From: DASSKA01 sp035690905
Lineage (GTDB): Bacteria > Actinomycetota > Actinomycetes > Propionibacteriales > Nocardioidaceae
DNA: 64,000 bases
NCBI GenBank assembly: GCA_035690905.1
Contig: DASSKA010000009.1
Location: 1 to 64,000 of the forward strand
Direction: 5' to 3'
Shown here: positions 51,579 through 60,900 of the stretch, one piece after another
Position numbering within the stretch: the stretch's first letter is position 1
How the letters are laid out: each line of letters opens with the position of its first letter
Notes under the pieces: model-generated
The model's database searches: none
Seen by the model: only the letters and a program-made list of their open reading frames with translations
What the model was told of the DNA's origin: nothing
Position numbers and translations under genes: made by a program

Positions 51579-53531
51579 TCACACCACCGACAGCGGGAGC
51601 AGCTTCTGACCGGTGGGGCCGACCTGGATCTCGGTGCCCATCTGCGGGCAGACCCCACAGTCGTAGCAGGGCGTCCAGCGGCAGTCCTCCACCTCGCCCG
51701 GGTCGGGGTCGACGGCGGCCTCCCAGTCCTCCCACAGCCAGTCCTTGTCAAGGCCGGAGTCGAGGTGGTCCCAGGGCAGCGTCTCGACGCTGTCCCGCTC
51801 GCGGGTGGTGTACCAGTCGAGGTCCACTGGCGTGGCGGCCAGCGCGGTCTTGCAGGCGTCCACCCACCTGTCATAGGAGAAGTGCTCGCTCCAGCCGTCG
51901 AACCGGCCGCCGTCGCGCCAGACCGCCTCGATCACGCGACCCACGCGGCGGTCCCCGCGCGAGAGCAGTCCCTCGATGATCCCGGGGCGTCCGTCGTGGT
52001 AGCGGAACCCGATGGCGCGCCCGAAGCGGCGGTCCTTGCGCACCTCTTCACGCAGCTTGCGCAGCCGCTCGTCGGTGGTCTCGTGGTCGAGCTGCGCCGC
52101 CCACTGGAACGGGGTGTGCGGCTTGGGCACGAACCCGCCGATCGACACTGTGCAGCGGATGTCGTTGCGCCCGGAGACCTCGCGGCCCTTGGCGATCACC
52201 TTCTTGGCGAGGTCGGCGATCTCCAGGACATCCTCGTCGGTCTCGGTGGGCAGCCCGCACATGAAGTACAGCTTCACCTGCCGCCAGCCGTGGGAGTACG
52301 CCGTGGCGACGGTCCGGATCAGGTCCTCCTCGTCGACCATCTTGTTGATCACCCGGCGCATCCGCTCCGACCCGCCCTCCGGCGCGAACGTGAGCCCGGA
52401 CCGGCGGCCGTTGCGGGACAGCTCGTTGGCGAGCGTCACGTTGAACGCGTCCACCCGGGTGCTCGGCAGGGACAGCGACACGTTCGACCCGTCGTACCGG
52501 TCCGCCAGGCCCTTGGCCACCTCCCCGATCTCGCTGTGGTCGGCGCTGGACAGCGACAGCAGGCCGACCTCCTCGAACCCGGACTGCCGGATCCCGTTCT
52601 CGACCATGTCGCCGATGGTGCCGATGGACCTCTCCCGCACCGGTCGGGTGATCATCCCGGCCTGGCAGAACCGGCAGCCACGGGTGCAGCCGCGGAAGAT
52701 CTCCACCGAGAACCGCTCGTGCACCGTCTCGGCGAGCGGGACCAGCGGCTTCTTCGGGTAGGGCCACGCGTCCAGGTCCATCAGCGTGTGCTTGTGCACC
52801 CGCCACGGCACTCCGGAGGTGTTCGGCGCGACCCGCTTGATCCGCCCGTCGGGCAGGTAGTCGACGTCGTAGAAGCGCGGCACGTACACCCCGCCGGACA
52901 CGGCCAGCCGGTAGAGCAGCTCCTCGCGCGGGGTCCGCCCGGGACCGCTCGGAGAGCCCTGGTCCTTCCACTCCCGGACCACCTCGGAGATGGCCAGCAC
53001 CACCTCCTCGCCGTCGCCGAGCACCGCGGCGTCGATGAAGTCGGCGATCGGCTCGGGGTTGAACGCCGCGTGCCCGCCGGCGATCACCACCGGGTCCGCC
53101 TCGGTCCGGTCGACCGCGTGCAGCGGGATCCCGGCCAGGTCGAGCGCGGTGAGCAGGTTGGTGTAGCCCAGCTCGGTCGGGAAGGACACCCCGAGCACGT
53201 CGAAGGCCCTCACCGGCCGGTGGTTGTCCACGGTGAACTGCGGGATGCCGTGCTCCCGCATGACCTTTTCCAGGTCCGGCCACACGGAGTAGGTCCGCTC
53301 GGCGAGGATGCCGTCGCGCTCGTTGAGCACCTCGTAGAGGATCTGGACGCCCTGGTTGGGCGCGCCGACCTCGTAGGCGTCCGGGTACATCAGCGCCCAC
53401 CGCACCTGTGCCGCGTCCCAGTCCTTCGGGGTGGAGTTCAGCTCACCTCCGACGTACTGGATCGGCTTGTGCACGGTGGGCAGCAGCGGCTCCAGCCTCG
53501 GGAACAGCGATTCGGCGGTCTGGGCGAGCAT
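51579..53531 (-). CDS. TIGR03960 family B12-binding/radical SAM protein
   Basis: A 650-aa radical SAM enzyme. The N-terminal 200 residues form a cobalamin-binding-like Rossmann region (V-L-G-V-S-F-P-T-E-L-G-Y-T-N, V-V-I-A-G-G-H-A-A-F-N-P-E-P). The radical SAM core has the cluster motif F-R-G-C-T-R-G-C-R-F-C-Q-A-G near 265. The C-terminus carries C-Y-D-C-G-V-C-P, possibly a second cluster. Function is unknown; its partner DUF2344 points to RNA or tRNA modification, an inference. ATG 53531 with AGAGGTG upstream. Confidence 0.92.
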   Translation of the reverse strand: MLAQTAESLFPRLEPLLPTVHKPIQYVGGELNSTPKDWDAAQVRWALMYPDAYEVGAPNQGVQILYEVLNERDGILAERTYSVWPDLEKVMREHGIPQFTVDNHRPVRAFDVLGVSFPTELGYTNLLTALDLAGIPLHAVDRTEADPVVIAGGHAAFNPEPIADFIDAAVLGDGEEVVLAISEVVREWKDQGSPSGPGRTPREELLYRLAVSGGVYVPRFYDVDYLPDGRIKRVAPNTSGVPWRVHKHTLMDLDAWPYPKKPLVPLAETVHERFSVEIFRGCTRGCRFCQAGMITRPVRERSIGTIGDMVENGIRQSGFEEVGLLSLSSADHSEIGEVAKGLADRYDGSNVSLSLPSTRVDAFNVTLANELSRNGRRSGLTFAPEGGSERMRRVINKMVDEEDLIRTVATAYSHGWRQVKLYFMCGLPTETDEDVLEIADLAKKVIAKGREVSGRNDIRCTVSIGGFVPKPHTPFQWAAQLDHETTDERLRKLREEVRKDRRFGRAIGFRYHDGRPGIIEGLLSRGDRRVGRVIEAVWRDGGRFDGWSEHFSYDRWVDACKTALAATPVDLDWYTTRERDSVETLPWDHLDSGLDKDWLWEDWEAAVDPDPGEVEDCRWTPCYDCGVCPQMGTEIQVGPTGQKLLPLSVV

Positions 53532-53613
53532 GCAGGCACCTCTCGAACGTGTGAGGGGACCCGACAAGCCTACGACGGATCGACGCAGCGGATCGACCGC
53601 GTGGCCGGCCGGC

Positions 53614-53781
53614 TCAGCCGTCCGCGTCGGACAGCTGGCGCATCGCCTCTTCGGCGCGGGTCAGCTCCTCGCGGGCCAAGGCGATCAGGTCGCACAGCCC
53701 CTGCACCCCGAAACGGTCGCGGATGTGCGCCACAGCCTCGGCCACCGCGGGATCGGGCGTGGGCTCGCTCGATGTGCTCAT
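53614..53781 (-). CDS. Small hypothetical protein (55 aa)
   Basis: A 55-codon ORF with an acidic N-terminal P-T-P-D-P and an amphipathic helix (A-E-A-V-A-H-I-R-D-R-F-G-V-Q-G-L-C-D-L-I) followed by a second helix (R-E-E-L-T-R-A-E-E-A-M-R-Q-L). A helical hairpin is likely. It starts 34 bp after rodA in the same direction, so it is probably the last gene of the mre-rodA operon. Codon usage is genome-like. No function is known to me. Confidence 0.6.
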   Translation of the reverse strand: MSTSSEPTPDPAVAEAVAHIRDRFGVQGLCDLIALAREELTRAEEAMRQLSDADG

Positions 53782-53815
53782 GGTCACATCCAACCAGTCA
53801 GCAGGTGAGGTGTGG

Positions 53816-55027
53816 TCAGAACCTGGAGCGGGCCGCGCGCGAGCGGGACACCCCGATCCGGCCGCCGCTGCGCAGGTGGATGTTCTGCAGCAGCCCGAGC
53901 GCCATCAGCGAGGCGAACATCGACGACCCGCCGTAGGAGACGAAGACCAGCGGCACGCCGGTCACCGGCATGATGCCCAGGCACATGCCGACATTCTGGA
54001 AGGCCTGGAACCCGAACCAGCACGCGATCCCGGCCGCCGCCAGCCGGCCGAACAGGTCGTCGGAGCGGCTCGCGATGCGCAGCGCCCGCCACAGCACCAC
54101 ACCCAGCAGCGCGATCAGCGCCGCCGAGCCGACCAGCCCGAGCTCCTCCCCCGCCACGGTGAAGATGAAGTCGGTGTGCTGCTCGGGCACGAACCCGGAG
54201 TTGGTCTGCGACCCGGCGAACAGGCCCTGCCCGAACACGCCGCCGTTGCCGATCGCGATGCGCGCCTGGGTGGTGTTGTAGCCGGCGCCCCGAGGATCGA
54301 GGTGCGGGTTGGTGAACGCCATGAACCGGTCCACCTGGTAGGCCTTGAGCACCCCCAGCTTGACCACCAGCACGGCGGCCGCGACCGCCCCGCCGGCCAG
54401 CCCGACCAGCCAGGCGCGCGGCGCGCCGGAGACCGCGATCACCCCGAAGACGGTCGCCGAGAGCACCAGCATGGTGCCGAGGTCGGGCTGCAGCAGGATC
54501 AGCAGCGCCGGCACCGCGGCCACCGCCAGCATCCCCAGCACGTCGACGTGGCCGACCTCCCGGGCGCGCAGCGACCCCTCGGTCCGCTCGGCGACCACCA
54601 TCGCCATCCCGACGATCACCGCGAGCTTCGCGAACTCGGCCGGCTGGATCGACAGGCCGCCCAGCTCGATCCAGGACCGGGAACCGTTGATGGTCGCGCC
54701 CATCACGAGCACCAGTCCCAGCCCGACCAGCGACGCGACGTACACCAGCGGCGCCAGGATGCGCACCCACCTGTGGTCGGTCGCGGCGACCATCACCGCG
54801 AGCACGATGCCGATGGCGATGTTGACCAGCTGCTTCTTGAGGTAGGCGTCCGGGTCGCCGCCGTCCAGGTCGGTGCGGTGGACGGTGGCCGCCCAGACCA
54901 GCACAGCGCCCAGCGCGAGCAGCCCGCCGGTGGCCAGCACCAGCAGCCAGTCGAGCCGGGCCGCCTTGACCCGGGTGCTCGTCTCGGCGCGCGCCGGACG
55001 TGCCCGCGTCGCGGTCGCAAGCGTCAT
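53816..55027 (-). CDS. rodA: Peptidoglycan polymerase RodA (SEDS family)
   Basis: A 403-aa membrane glycosyltransferase that polymerises lipid II in the elongasome. Ten hydrophobic helices are apparent. I-Q-P-A-E-F-A-K-L near 140, the conserved L-Q-P-D-L-G-T in the large extracytoplasmic loop region (near 195) and late F-V-S-Y-G-G-S-S identify the SEDS family. ATG 55027 overlaps the mrdA stop as ATGA. Its partner is the class B PBP2 encoded directly upstream. Confidence 0.95.
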   Translation of the reverse strand: MTLATATRARPARAETSTRVKAARLDWLLVLATGGLLALGAVLVWAATVHRTDLDGGDPDAYLKKQLVNIAIGIVLAVMVAATDHRWVRILAPLVYVASLVGLGLVLVMGATINGSRSWIELGGLSIQPAEFAKLAVIVGMAMVVAERTEGSLRAREVGHVDVLGMLAVAAVPALLILLQPDLGTMLVLSATVFGVIAVSGAPRAWLVGLAGGAVAAAVLVVKLGVLKAYQVDRFMAFTNPHLDPRGAGYNTTQARIAIGNGGVFGQGLFAGSQTNSGFVPEQHTDFIFTVAGEELGLVGSAALIALLGVVLWRALRIASRSDDLFGRLAAAGIACWFGFQAFQNVGMCLGIMPVTGVPLVFVSYGGSSMFASLMALGLLQNIHLRSGGRIGVSRSRAARSRF

Positions 55028-57186
55028 GACCCGTCCTTCCGCCGAGGCGGGACCGGAGGCAGGATCTCGCCGTCCTTGGCGAAGACCGGCAGCCCCGCCG
55101 GTGGGCTCGCGTCCGGCAGCGCGGCCTTCGCCTTGTCGACGTGCATCCCGTGGATGCCGTACAGCGCCTCCCAGATCTTGCGGACCGCCGGTCCGGAGGT
55201 GCCGGAGCCGGTGCCGGCCTGCGAGACCATCATCAGCACGACGTACTGCTTGTTGTACGACGCGACCCAGGACGTGCTCTGCTTGCCGTACACCTCGGCC
55301 GACCCGGTCTTGGACCGCACCCGGACCTTGTCGAGCGGGAAGCCGATGAACTTCCAGGCCATGGTGCCGGTCTTGGCGGTGCCCATCAGTGCGTGGTCGA
55401 TGTAGCGGATCGTCTTGCGGGACACCGGCACGCGGCCGACCTTCTTCGGCTTGATTCGCCGGACCACGGTGCCGTCCGGCGCGACGATCGCCTTGCCCAC
55501 CCGGGGTGCCCACAGCGTGCCCCCGTTGGCCAGAGCCGCGTAGGCGCGCGCGGACTGCAGCGGCGTGACCATCGTGTCGCCCTGGCCGATGGAGAAGTTC
55601 ACCGCGTCACCGGCCCGGTAGGTGTAGCCGTCGACGCAGAACTCGCGGGCGAACACGTGGATGAAGTCGTTGCCGGGCTTCTTGCCGAGCTTGCAGTAGT
55701 AGTCCTTGTTCGCCTTCCAGTAGGCCAGCTTCCAGTGCCGGTCGGCGATCCGGCCGCTCGACTCGCCCGGCAGGTCGACGCCGGTCTTCTTGCCGAAGCC
55801 GAACGACTTGGCCTCGTTCACCAGCGGCTCGCGGGCGTTCACGTCCGACTCGTCGCTGCCGTACTTCTGCCAGAAGTGGTAGCCGACCCGGTAGAAGAAC
55901 GTGTCGCAGGAGACCTGCAACGCCCGGGCGAAGTCGAGCATCCCGTAGGACTCGGACTCGTAGTTGTGGAACACGTGGTTGCCGACGGTGAACGACGAGG
56001 AGCAGTCCAGCCGGCTGTTCGGGCCGAACCCGTGGCTGAACGCGCCGGCGGTCATGAACGGCTTCCAGGTCGAACCGGGCGCGAACTGGCCCTGGGTGGC
56101 CCGGGACAGCAGCGGCGTGCCGGCCTTCGGGGAGTACAGCCTCTTCAGCGCCGTGCTGCTGATCCCACCGACCCAGACCTCCGGGTCGTACGTCGGCTCG
56201 CTGGCCATCGCGACGACGCGCCCGTTCTGCGCGTTCAGGACCACCACCGCTCCGGAGTCGGCGCGGTAGTTGCGGTGCGTGACCGGGTCGTAGGTGTGCC
56301 GGGCCTGCACGATCGTCTTGTGCAGCTGGTGCTCGACCACCGACTGCACCTCGGCGTCGATGGAGGTGACCAGCGTGTCTCCGACCTGGCCCTTCACCTG
56401 TCCGGAGTCGCCGAGCACCCGGCCCATGGAGTCGACGACCACCCGCTTGTAGCCGGGCCGGCCGCGGAGGTAGGTGTCGTACTCCTCCTCCAGCCCGGCG
56501 CGGCCGACCAGCGAGGCGGCGTTCAGGGTGGAGTCGTGGTCCTTCTTGGCCTGCTGGTACTCCGCCGCGGTGATCGGGCTCAGGTAGCCGAGCAGATGCG
56601 CGGCGTTCACGCCGTACGGCGAGGGGTAGGCCCGCACGTGCTGGGCCTGCACGATCACCGCCGGGAAGTCCTCACCACGCTCCATGATCGAGACCGCCAC
56701 CTGCTGGCTGACGTCCTCGGCCACCGGCACCGGCTGGTAGGGAGACCCGTTCCAGCAGGTCCCGGCCACCGAGCCGGCCTCTCCGCACACCAGCGTGCGG
56801 GCCTTCACCCGCTGGTAGGGCACGCCCACCGTCCTGGCGACCCGCTTCAGCAGCCGCTCCTGGCGGTCGGGCTCCATCTTGTGCAGCAGGTTGCGGTCCA
56901 CGGTGACCACCCAGGAGGTGCGGTTGGCGACCAGTGGGCGGCCCATGTCGTCGACGATCAGGCCGCGCGGGGGCTGCACCACGATCTCGCGGATCGACTG
57001 CTCGGCCGCCTGTGCCTGGTAGGCGTCGCCGCTGAGCACCTGGATGTACCACAGCCGGGCGAACAGGGTGACGAACAGCGAGAGCACGAGCGCCTGGAGC
57101 ACCACCAGGCGCAGTCGGCTACGGGTGGCGCTGCGCACCCGCACGCGGCGCACCCGTCCCGGTCTCGTGGAGCCGCGCCGGGACAT
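55024..57186 (-). CDS. mrdA: Penicillin-binding protein 2 (class B transpeptidase)
   Basis: A 720-aa monofunctional transpeptidase cross-linking peptidoglycan during elongation. After a basic N-terminus comes one membrane helix (about 25-45), then the PBP dimer domain (R-G-L-I-V-D-D-M-G-R-P-L-V-A-N). The penicillin domain has the catalytic P-G-S-T-W-K-P (SxxK), S-C-D and the K-T-G in S-K-T-G-S-A-E-V. It ends in a Pro/Lys tail. ATG 57186 overlaps the mreD stop as TGATG; translation with rodA and mreD is coupled. Confidence 0.95.
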   Translation of the reverse strand: MSRRGSTRPGRVRRVRVRSATRSRLRLVVLQALVLSLFVTLFARLWYIQVLSGDAYQAQAAEQSIREIVVQPPRGLIVDDMGRPLVANRTSWVVTVDRNLLHKMEPDRQERLLKRVARTVGVPYQRVKARTLVCGEAGSVAGTCWNGSPYQPVPVAEDVSQQVAVSIMERGEDFPAVIVQAQHVRAYPSPYGVNAAHLLGYLSPITAAEYQQAKKDHDSTLNAASLVGRAGLEEEYDTYLRGRPGYKRVVVDSMGRVLGDSGQVKGQVGDTLVTSIDAEVQSVVEHQLHKTIVQARHTYDPVTHRNYRADSGAVVVLNAQNGRVVAMASEPTYDPEVWVGGISSTALKRLYSPKAGTPLLSRATQGQFAPGSTWKPFMTAGAFSHGFGPNSRLDCSSSFTVGNHVFHNYESESYGMLDFARALQVSCDTFFYRVGYHFWQKYGSDESDVNAREPLVNEAKSFGFGKKTGVDLPGESSGRIADRHWKLAYWKANKDYYCKLGKKPGNDFIHVFAREFCVDGYTYRAGDAVNFSIGQGDTMVTPLQSARAYAALANGGTLWAPRVGKAIVAPDGTVVRRIKPKKVGRVPVSRKTIRYIDHALMGTAKTGTMAWKFIGFPLDKVRVRSKTGSAEVYGKQSTSWVASYNKQYVVLMMVSQAGTGSGTSGPAVRKIWEALYGIHGMHVDKAKAALPDASPPAGLPVFAKDGEILPPVPPRRKDGS

Positions 57187-57698
57187 CAGTACGCGGCCGG
57201 CTGCGGGTCGAGCCGGCGGAACAGGCGCATCAGCAGCGGGAGGACGAGCGGTGTGAGCAGCACGTCGTAGCCGACCGAGACGCCGATGACGCGCAGCGCC
57301 TCGGCGGCCGACAGGTCCGGGTCGTGCAGCAGCATGCCGCCCAGCGCGTAGACCGAGGTGCCCACGAACGAGCAGGCGGCGACGGTGACCACCGCGGCGA
57401 GCGCGGAGGTGCGCGCGTCCGGCCGGACCCGGCCGGCCAGGTAGCCGACCAGGACCAGCGCGAGTGCCCACCGGCCGGCGACGTGGTCGGCGGGTGGCGC
57501 CAGGTCCACCGCGAGGCCGGCCAGGAAGCCGACCACCGCGGCCAGGTCGGGGCCGCGCACCAGCGCGACCGCGACCACCACCAGCAGCGCCAGGTTCGGC
57601 GCGACCCCGGCGACGGTCAGGTAACCGAACACGCTGACCTGCAGCACGACGGCCAGCAGCACGGTCAGCGCGAGGACCAGCCCGCGGGTGGCGGCCAT
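57186..57698 (-). CDS. mreD: Rod shape-determining protein MreD
   Basis: A 170-aa membrane protein with five or six helices and R-G-P-D-L-A-A-V-V-G-F-L-A-G-L-A-V-D-L near 50, the D-x-x-x-D-L family region. It links MreB filaments to the wall synthases with MreC. Both ends overlap neighbours as TGATG. Confidence 0.9.
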   Translation of the reverse strand: MAATRGLVLALTVLLAVVLQVSVFGYLTVAGVAPNLALLVVVAVALVRGPDLAAVVGFLAGLAVDLAPPADHVAGRWALALVLVGYLAGRVRPDARTSALAAVVTVAACSFVGTSVYALGGMLLHDPDLSAAEALRVIGVSVGYDVLLTPLVLPLLMRLFRRLDPQPAAY

Positions 57699-58615
57699 CA
57701 GCGACCCCCTCCTCGCACGGACCCTGCGGCGGAGGCGATCCGGCCGGCCTTGATCAGCGGACGGTCGGAGTGGGTGTGGGGGTTGACCACCACGCCGACC
57801 AGGTCCAGGGAGGAGAAGTCCACGAACGGGGCGATCACCGCGCGGGTGGAGAGCTCACGGGGGCTGCTGCGCACCGACTCGACCCGGCCGATCGGGATGC
57901 CGGCGACGTAGGGCCGGTCGTCGTGGCTGCCCCAGCTGACCACCACGTCACCGCGCGACGGGGTGACCGCCCGGTCCACCAGCTGCAGGTCGAGCCGGCC
58001 GCTTTCGCCGGTCTCGCCGCGGCCGCGCAGGAAGCCGAGCTCCATGCTCGAGCCGAGCCGGCCGCCCACCACCGACTCCTGGTCGACGATCAGCAGCACC
58101 GTCGCCGTGGTCCGGTCCGCGCGCACCACCCGGCCGACCAGGCCGGTGTTGTTCAGCACGGTCATGTCCGGGTACACGCCCGAGCTGGTGCCGGCGTCGA
58201 TGGTGACCGTGCGGGTGAACGACTGGGCCGCGCCCATCGCGATCACCCGGGCCGGGACCAGGGCGTAGCCGGTGTCCCGGGACGTGCGCAGCAGCCCGTC
58301 GAGCTCGGTGGCCCGGTTGTGCGCGTAGGCGCTGGTGGCCAGCCGGCCGCGCAGCGCGTCGTTCTGGGCGCGCAGCCGCGCGACCTCCGCGCGCAGCCCG
58401 CCGGTGGTGCGGAAGAACTGAGGCACCGCCCGGAACGGGCGTACGGCGGTGGCGGCGGCGTCCTCGACGGGGCCGAACACCGTTCCCGCCGCGGCACGCA
58501 GCGGGGCGACCGGCGAGTGCGAGCCGCCGCGCACGTCCAGGGTGATCACCGTGAAGCAGGCCAGCAGCAGGAGCACCAGCAGCCCCCGCGACGGCCGATG
58601 TCCGTGGTCCTTCAT
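57698..58615 (-). CDS. mreC: Rod shape-determining protein MreC
   Basis: A 305-aa bitopic protein. An N-terminal membrane helix (about 10-28) is followed by a coiled coil (L-R-A-E-V-A-R-L-R-A-Q-N-D-A-L-R near 78) and the beta-rich C-terminal domain (G-V-Y-P-D-M-T-V-L-N-N-T-G-L-V-G-R-V, then G-V-V-V-N). ATG 58615 is favoured over GTG 58618 because AGGTGAGG sits about 5 nt before it. It ends in a TGATG overlap with mreD; 7 bp separate it from mreB. Confidence 0.94.
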   Translation of the reverse strand: MKDHGHRPSRGLLVLLLLACFTVITLDVRGGSHSPVAPLRAAAGTVFGPVEDAAATAVRPFRAVPQFFRTTGGLRAEVARLRAQNDALRGRLATSAYAHNRATELDGLLRTSRDTGYALVPARVIAMGAAQSFTRTVTIDAGTSSGVYPDMTVLNNTGLVGRVVRADRTTATVLLIVDQESVVGGRLGSSMELGFLRGRGETGESGRLDLQLVDRAVTPSRGDVVVSWGSHDDRPYVAGIPIGRVESVRSSPRELSTRAVIAPFVDFSSLDLVGVVVNPHTHSDRPLIKAGRIASAAGSVRGGGR

Positions 58616-58622
58616 CACCGCC

Positions 58623-59651
58623 TCACCTGCGCCGGGGTTCCGAGACGAGCACCTGCTGCAGAGCCTCGAACTCCTCGACGCACTTGCCGGACCCCAGGGC
58701 CACCGAGTGCAGCGGCTCCTCGGCCACGTGCACCGGCATCCCGGTCTCGTGGCGCAGCCGCTCGTCGAGGCCGCGCAGCAGCGCGCCGCCGCCGGTCAGC
58801 ACCAGGCCGCGGTCCATGATGTCCCCGGCCAGCTCGGGCGGGGTCTGGTCGAGGGTCACCCGCACCGCGTCGATGATCGCGTGCAGCGGCTCCTCGAGCG
58901 CCTGCCGCACCTCCGCGCTGGAGACCACGACGGTGCGCGGCAGTCCGGAGACCATGTCCCGGCCACGGATCTCGGCCTCCGGCTCCTGCGGCAGCGGGAA
59001 GGCGGAACCGAGGGTCATCTTGATCTCCTCGGCGGTGCGCTCCCCGAGCATCAGGGAGTACTCCTTCTTCATCCAGGCGATGATCGCCTGGTCGAGCTCG
59101 TCGCCGGCGGTGCGGATCGACAGCGACGTGACGATCCCGCCGAGCGAGATGACCGCCACCTCCGTCGTACCGCCGCCGATGTCGACGATCATGTTCCCGG
59201 TCGCCTCGTGCACGGGCAGGCTGGCGCCGATGGCGGCCGCCATCGGCTCCTCGACGATGTAGACCCGGCGCGCTCCGGCCTGGTAGCCCGCCTCCTTGAC
59301 CGCCCGCTGCTCGACGGCGGTGATGCCGCTCGGCACGCAGATGACCAGCCGGGGCTTGGCGAAGTAGCGGCGCCGGTGCACCTGCTGGATGAAGAACCGG
59401 AGCATCTGCTCGGTGGCCTCGAAGTCCGCGATCACCCCGTCCTTGAGCGGCCGGATCGCGGTGATGTTGTCGGGCGTGCGGCCCAGCATCCGCTTCGCCT
59501 CGTGACCGACGGCGAGGATCTCCCCCGTCGTCGTGTTCAGCGCCACCACCGACGGCTCGTCGAGCAGCACGCCCTTGCCCCGCACGTAGACGAGCGTGTT
59601 GGCGGTGCCGAGGTCGACGGCCATGTCCCGGCCGATGATGCTGTTCGCCAT
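58623..59651 (-). CDS. mreB: Rod shape-determining protein MreB
   Basis: A 342-aa bacterial actin. A-V-D-L-G-T-A-N-T-L-V-Y (phosphate 1), V-C-V-P-S-G-I-T, E-E-P-M-A-A-A-I-G, I-V-D-I-G-G-G-T-T-E-V-A (phosphate 2) and L-T-G-G-G-A-L-L (adenosine) are all present. It organises lateral wall growth with MreC, MreD, RodA and PBP2, all encoded downstream. GAGGGGCAGCGGGG precedes the ATG. First gene of the cluster. Confidence 0.97.
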   Translation of the reverse strand: MANSIIGRDMAVDLGTANTLVYVRGKGVLLDEPSVVALNTTTGEILAVGHEAKRMLGRTPDNITAIRPLKDGVIADFEATEQMLRFFIQQVHRRRYFAKPRLVICVPSGITAVEQRAVKEAGYQAGARRVYIVEEPMAAAIGASLPVHEATGNMIVDIGGGTTEVAVISLGGIVTSLSIRTAGDELDQAIIAWMKKEYSLMLGERTAEEIKMTLGSAFPLPQEPEAEIRGRDMVSGLPRTVVVSSAEVRQALEEPLHAIIDAVRVTLDQTPPELAGDIMDRGLVLTGGGALLRGLDERLRHETGMPVHVAEEPLHSVALGSGKCVEEFEALQQVLVSEPRRR

Positions 59652-59707
59652 GCTGCCCCGCTGCCCCTCGCCCGTGCCTGTCTGTGCCCTTCAACGGGGC
59701 CACTCGA

Positions 59708-59734
59708 CCCGCGCGAAAAGCCTAAGAGCGCGGG
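59708..59734 (-). promoter_or_regulatory. Stem-loop upstream of mreB with TAGGCT in its loop
   Basis: CCCGCGC (59708-59714) pairs with GCGCGGG (59728-59734). On the minus strand the loop contains TTAGGCTTTT, with TAGGCT resembling a -10. It may end the upstream flavoprotein transcript or form part of the mreB promoter. Confidence 0.4.
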
Positions 59735-59740
59735 CGGGCT

Positions 59741-60424
59741 TTACTTGGCAGACACGCGGCGGAGCACGTCGTCGGGCACGTCGGCGTCGTCGGCATCGGC
59801 CGCGGTGACCGGCGCGTCGAGAGTCGTCCGCACTGGTACGACGCCCGCCCAGCCGCCCGACGCGACGTCCGCCTCGTCGTCGACCGGCCCTCCAGCGCGG
59901 GCCTTGACCGACGCCTCCAGCAGCGGCAGCGCGAGCACCCGGGTGGCCGCGAGCTCCTTGCGGGTGTGCGACCGCAGCGTCTCCGACCGCCCGGGCACCA
60001 CCTGGTCCACGACCCGCGCCAGGGCGTGGCGCACCTCCTCGGGGTCGGTCACCACGCGGGGGCGGCCGACCACCACCGCCGACCGGTAGTTCATCGAGTG
60101 GTTGAACGCCGAGCGGGCGAGCACCAGCCCGTCCACCACGGTCACGGTCACCGAGATCTCCTGCCCCGGGGCGGAGAGCAGGCTGTGCGAAGCCACCGAG
60201 CCGTGCAGGTAGAGCGTGCCGCCGGCGTCCGGCCCGTCCCGGTCCACGCCGTACGCCGTCGGCAGCACCAGCGGCACCCCGTCGGCCAGCACCCCGAGGT
60301 GACAGACGAAGGCGTCGCCGAGGACCGCGAACAGCGCGTCCCGGTCGGTCTGGGCGCGGTCGGCGTGCCGGCGCACGGTGGTGCGGGCCGTGGGCGAGAG
60401 CGGACTGGTGGTGTCGTTCGTCAC
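59741..60424 (-). CDS. Pyridoxamine 5'-phosphate oxidase family (FMN-binding) protein
   Basis: A 227-aa protein of the split-barrel FMN-binding fold: D-A-F-V-C-H-L-G-V-L-A-D-G-V-P-L-V-L-P-T-A-Y-G near 50, L-Y-L-H-G-S-V-A-S-H-S and M-N-Y-R-S-A-V-V-V-G-R-P mark the NimA-like/PNPOx subgroup. It probably reduces a small substrate with FMN or F420; which is unknown. GTG 60424 is preferred over the frame to 60460. It lies between ndk and mreB, co-oriented. Confidence 0.87.
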   Translation of the reverse strand: MTNDTTSPLSPTARTTVRRHADRAQTDRDALFAVLGDAFVCHLGVLADGVPLVLPTAYGVDRDGPDAGGTLYLHGSVASHSLLSAPGQEISVTVTVVDGLVLARSAFNHSMNYRSAVVVGRPRVVTDPEEVRHALARVVDQVVPGRSETLRSHTRKELAATRVLALPLLEASVKARAGGPVDDEADVASGGWAGVVPVRTTLDAPVTAADADDADVPDDVLRRVSAK

Positions 60425-60482
60425 CGGCCCATGATCCCCGACCGCGGCACGCACGGGCACGCGGCTCGCCTCACGACTCGGA

Positions 60483-60890
60483 TCAGAGGTCGGGGAACCA
60501 GAGCTTGATCTCGCGCTCGGCCGACTCCAGCGAGTCGGAGCCGTGCACCAGGTTCTCCCGGTTGGACAGCGAGAGGTCGCCGCGGATCGTTCCGGGGGCG
60601 GCCTTGCGACCGTCGGTGGCGCCGTTGATCGCCCGCACCACGTCCACGGCCTCGTCGCCCTCGAGCACCGCAGCGATGAGCGGACCGCTGGTCACGAACT
60701 CGCGCAGCGGCGGGTAGAAGTCCCGGTCCACGTGCTCGGCGTAGTGCTGGTCGGCCCTCGCGGTGTCGATGCGACGCATCTCCAGCGCCACCAGGGACAG
60801 GCCCTTGGCCTCGAACCGGGCCAGGATGTTCCCGACCAGGCCCCGGCGGACCGCGTCGGGCTTGAGGAGCAGGAGCGTGCGCTGCGACAT
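60483..60890 (-). CDS. ndk: Nucleoside diphosphate kinase
   Basis: A 135-aa enzyme exchanging gamma-phosphate between NTPs and NDPs. L-L-L-L-K-P-D-A-V at the start, and the active-site histidine in N-L-V-H-G-S-D-S near 112 are diagnostic. Start is ATG 60890. Located 11 bp downstream of the DUF4233 gene, the usual actinobacterial order folC-DUF4233-ndk. Confidence 0.97.
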   Translation of the reverse strand: MSQRTLLLLKPDAVRRGLVGNILARFEAKGLSLVALEMRRIDTARADQHYAEHVDRDFYPPLREFVTSGPLIAAVLEGDEAVDVVRAINGATDGRKAAPGTIRGDLSLSNRENLVHGSDSLESAEREIKLWFPDL

Positions 60891-60900
60891 GCCCCGCACC

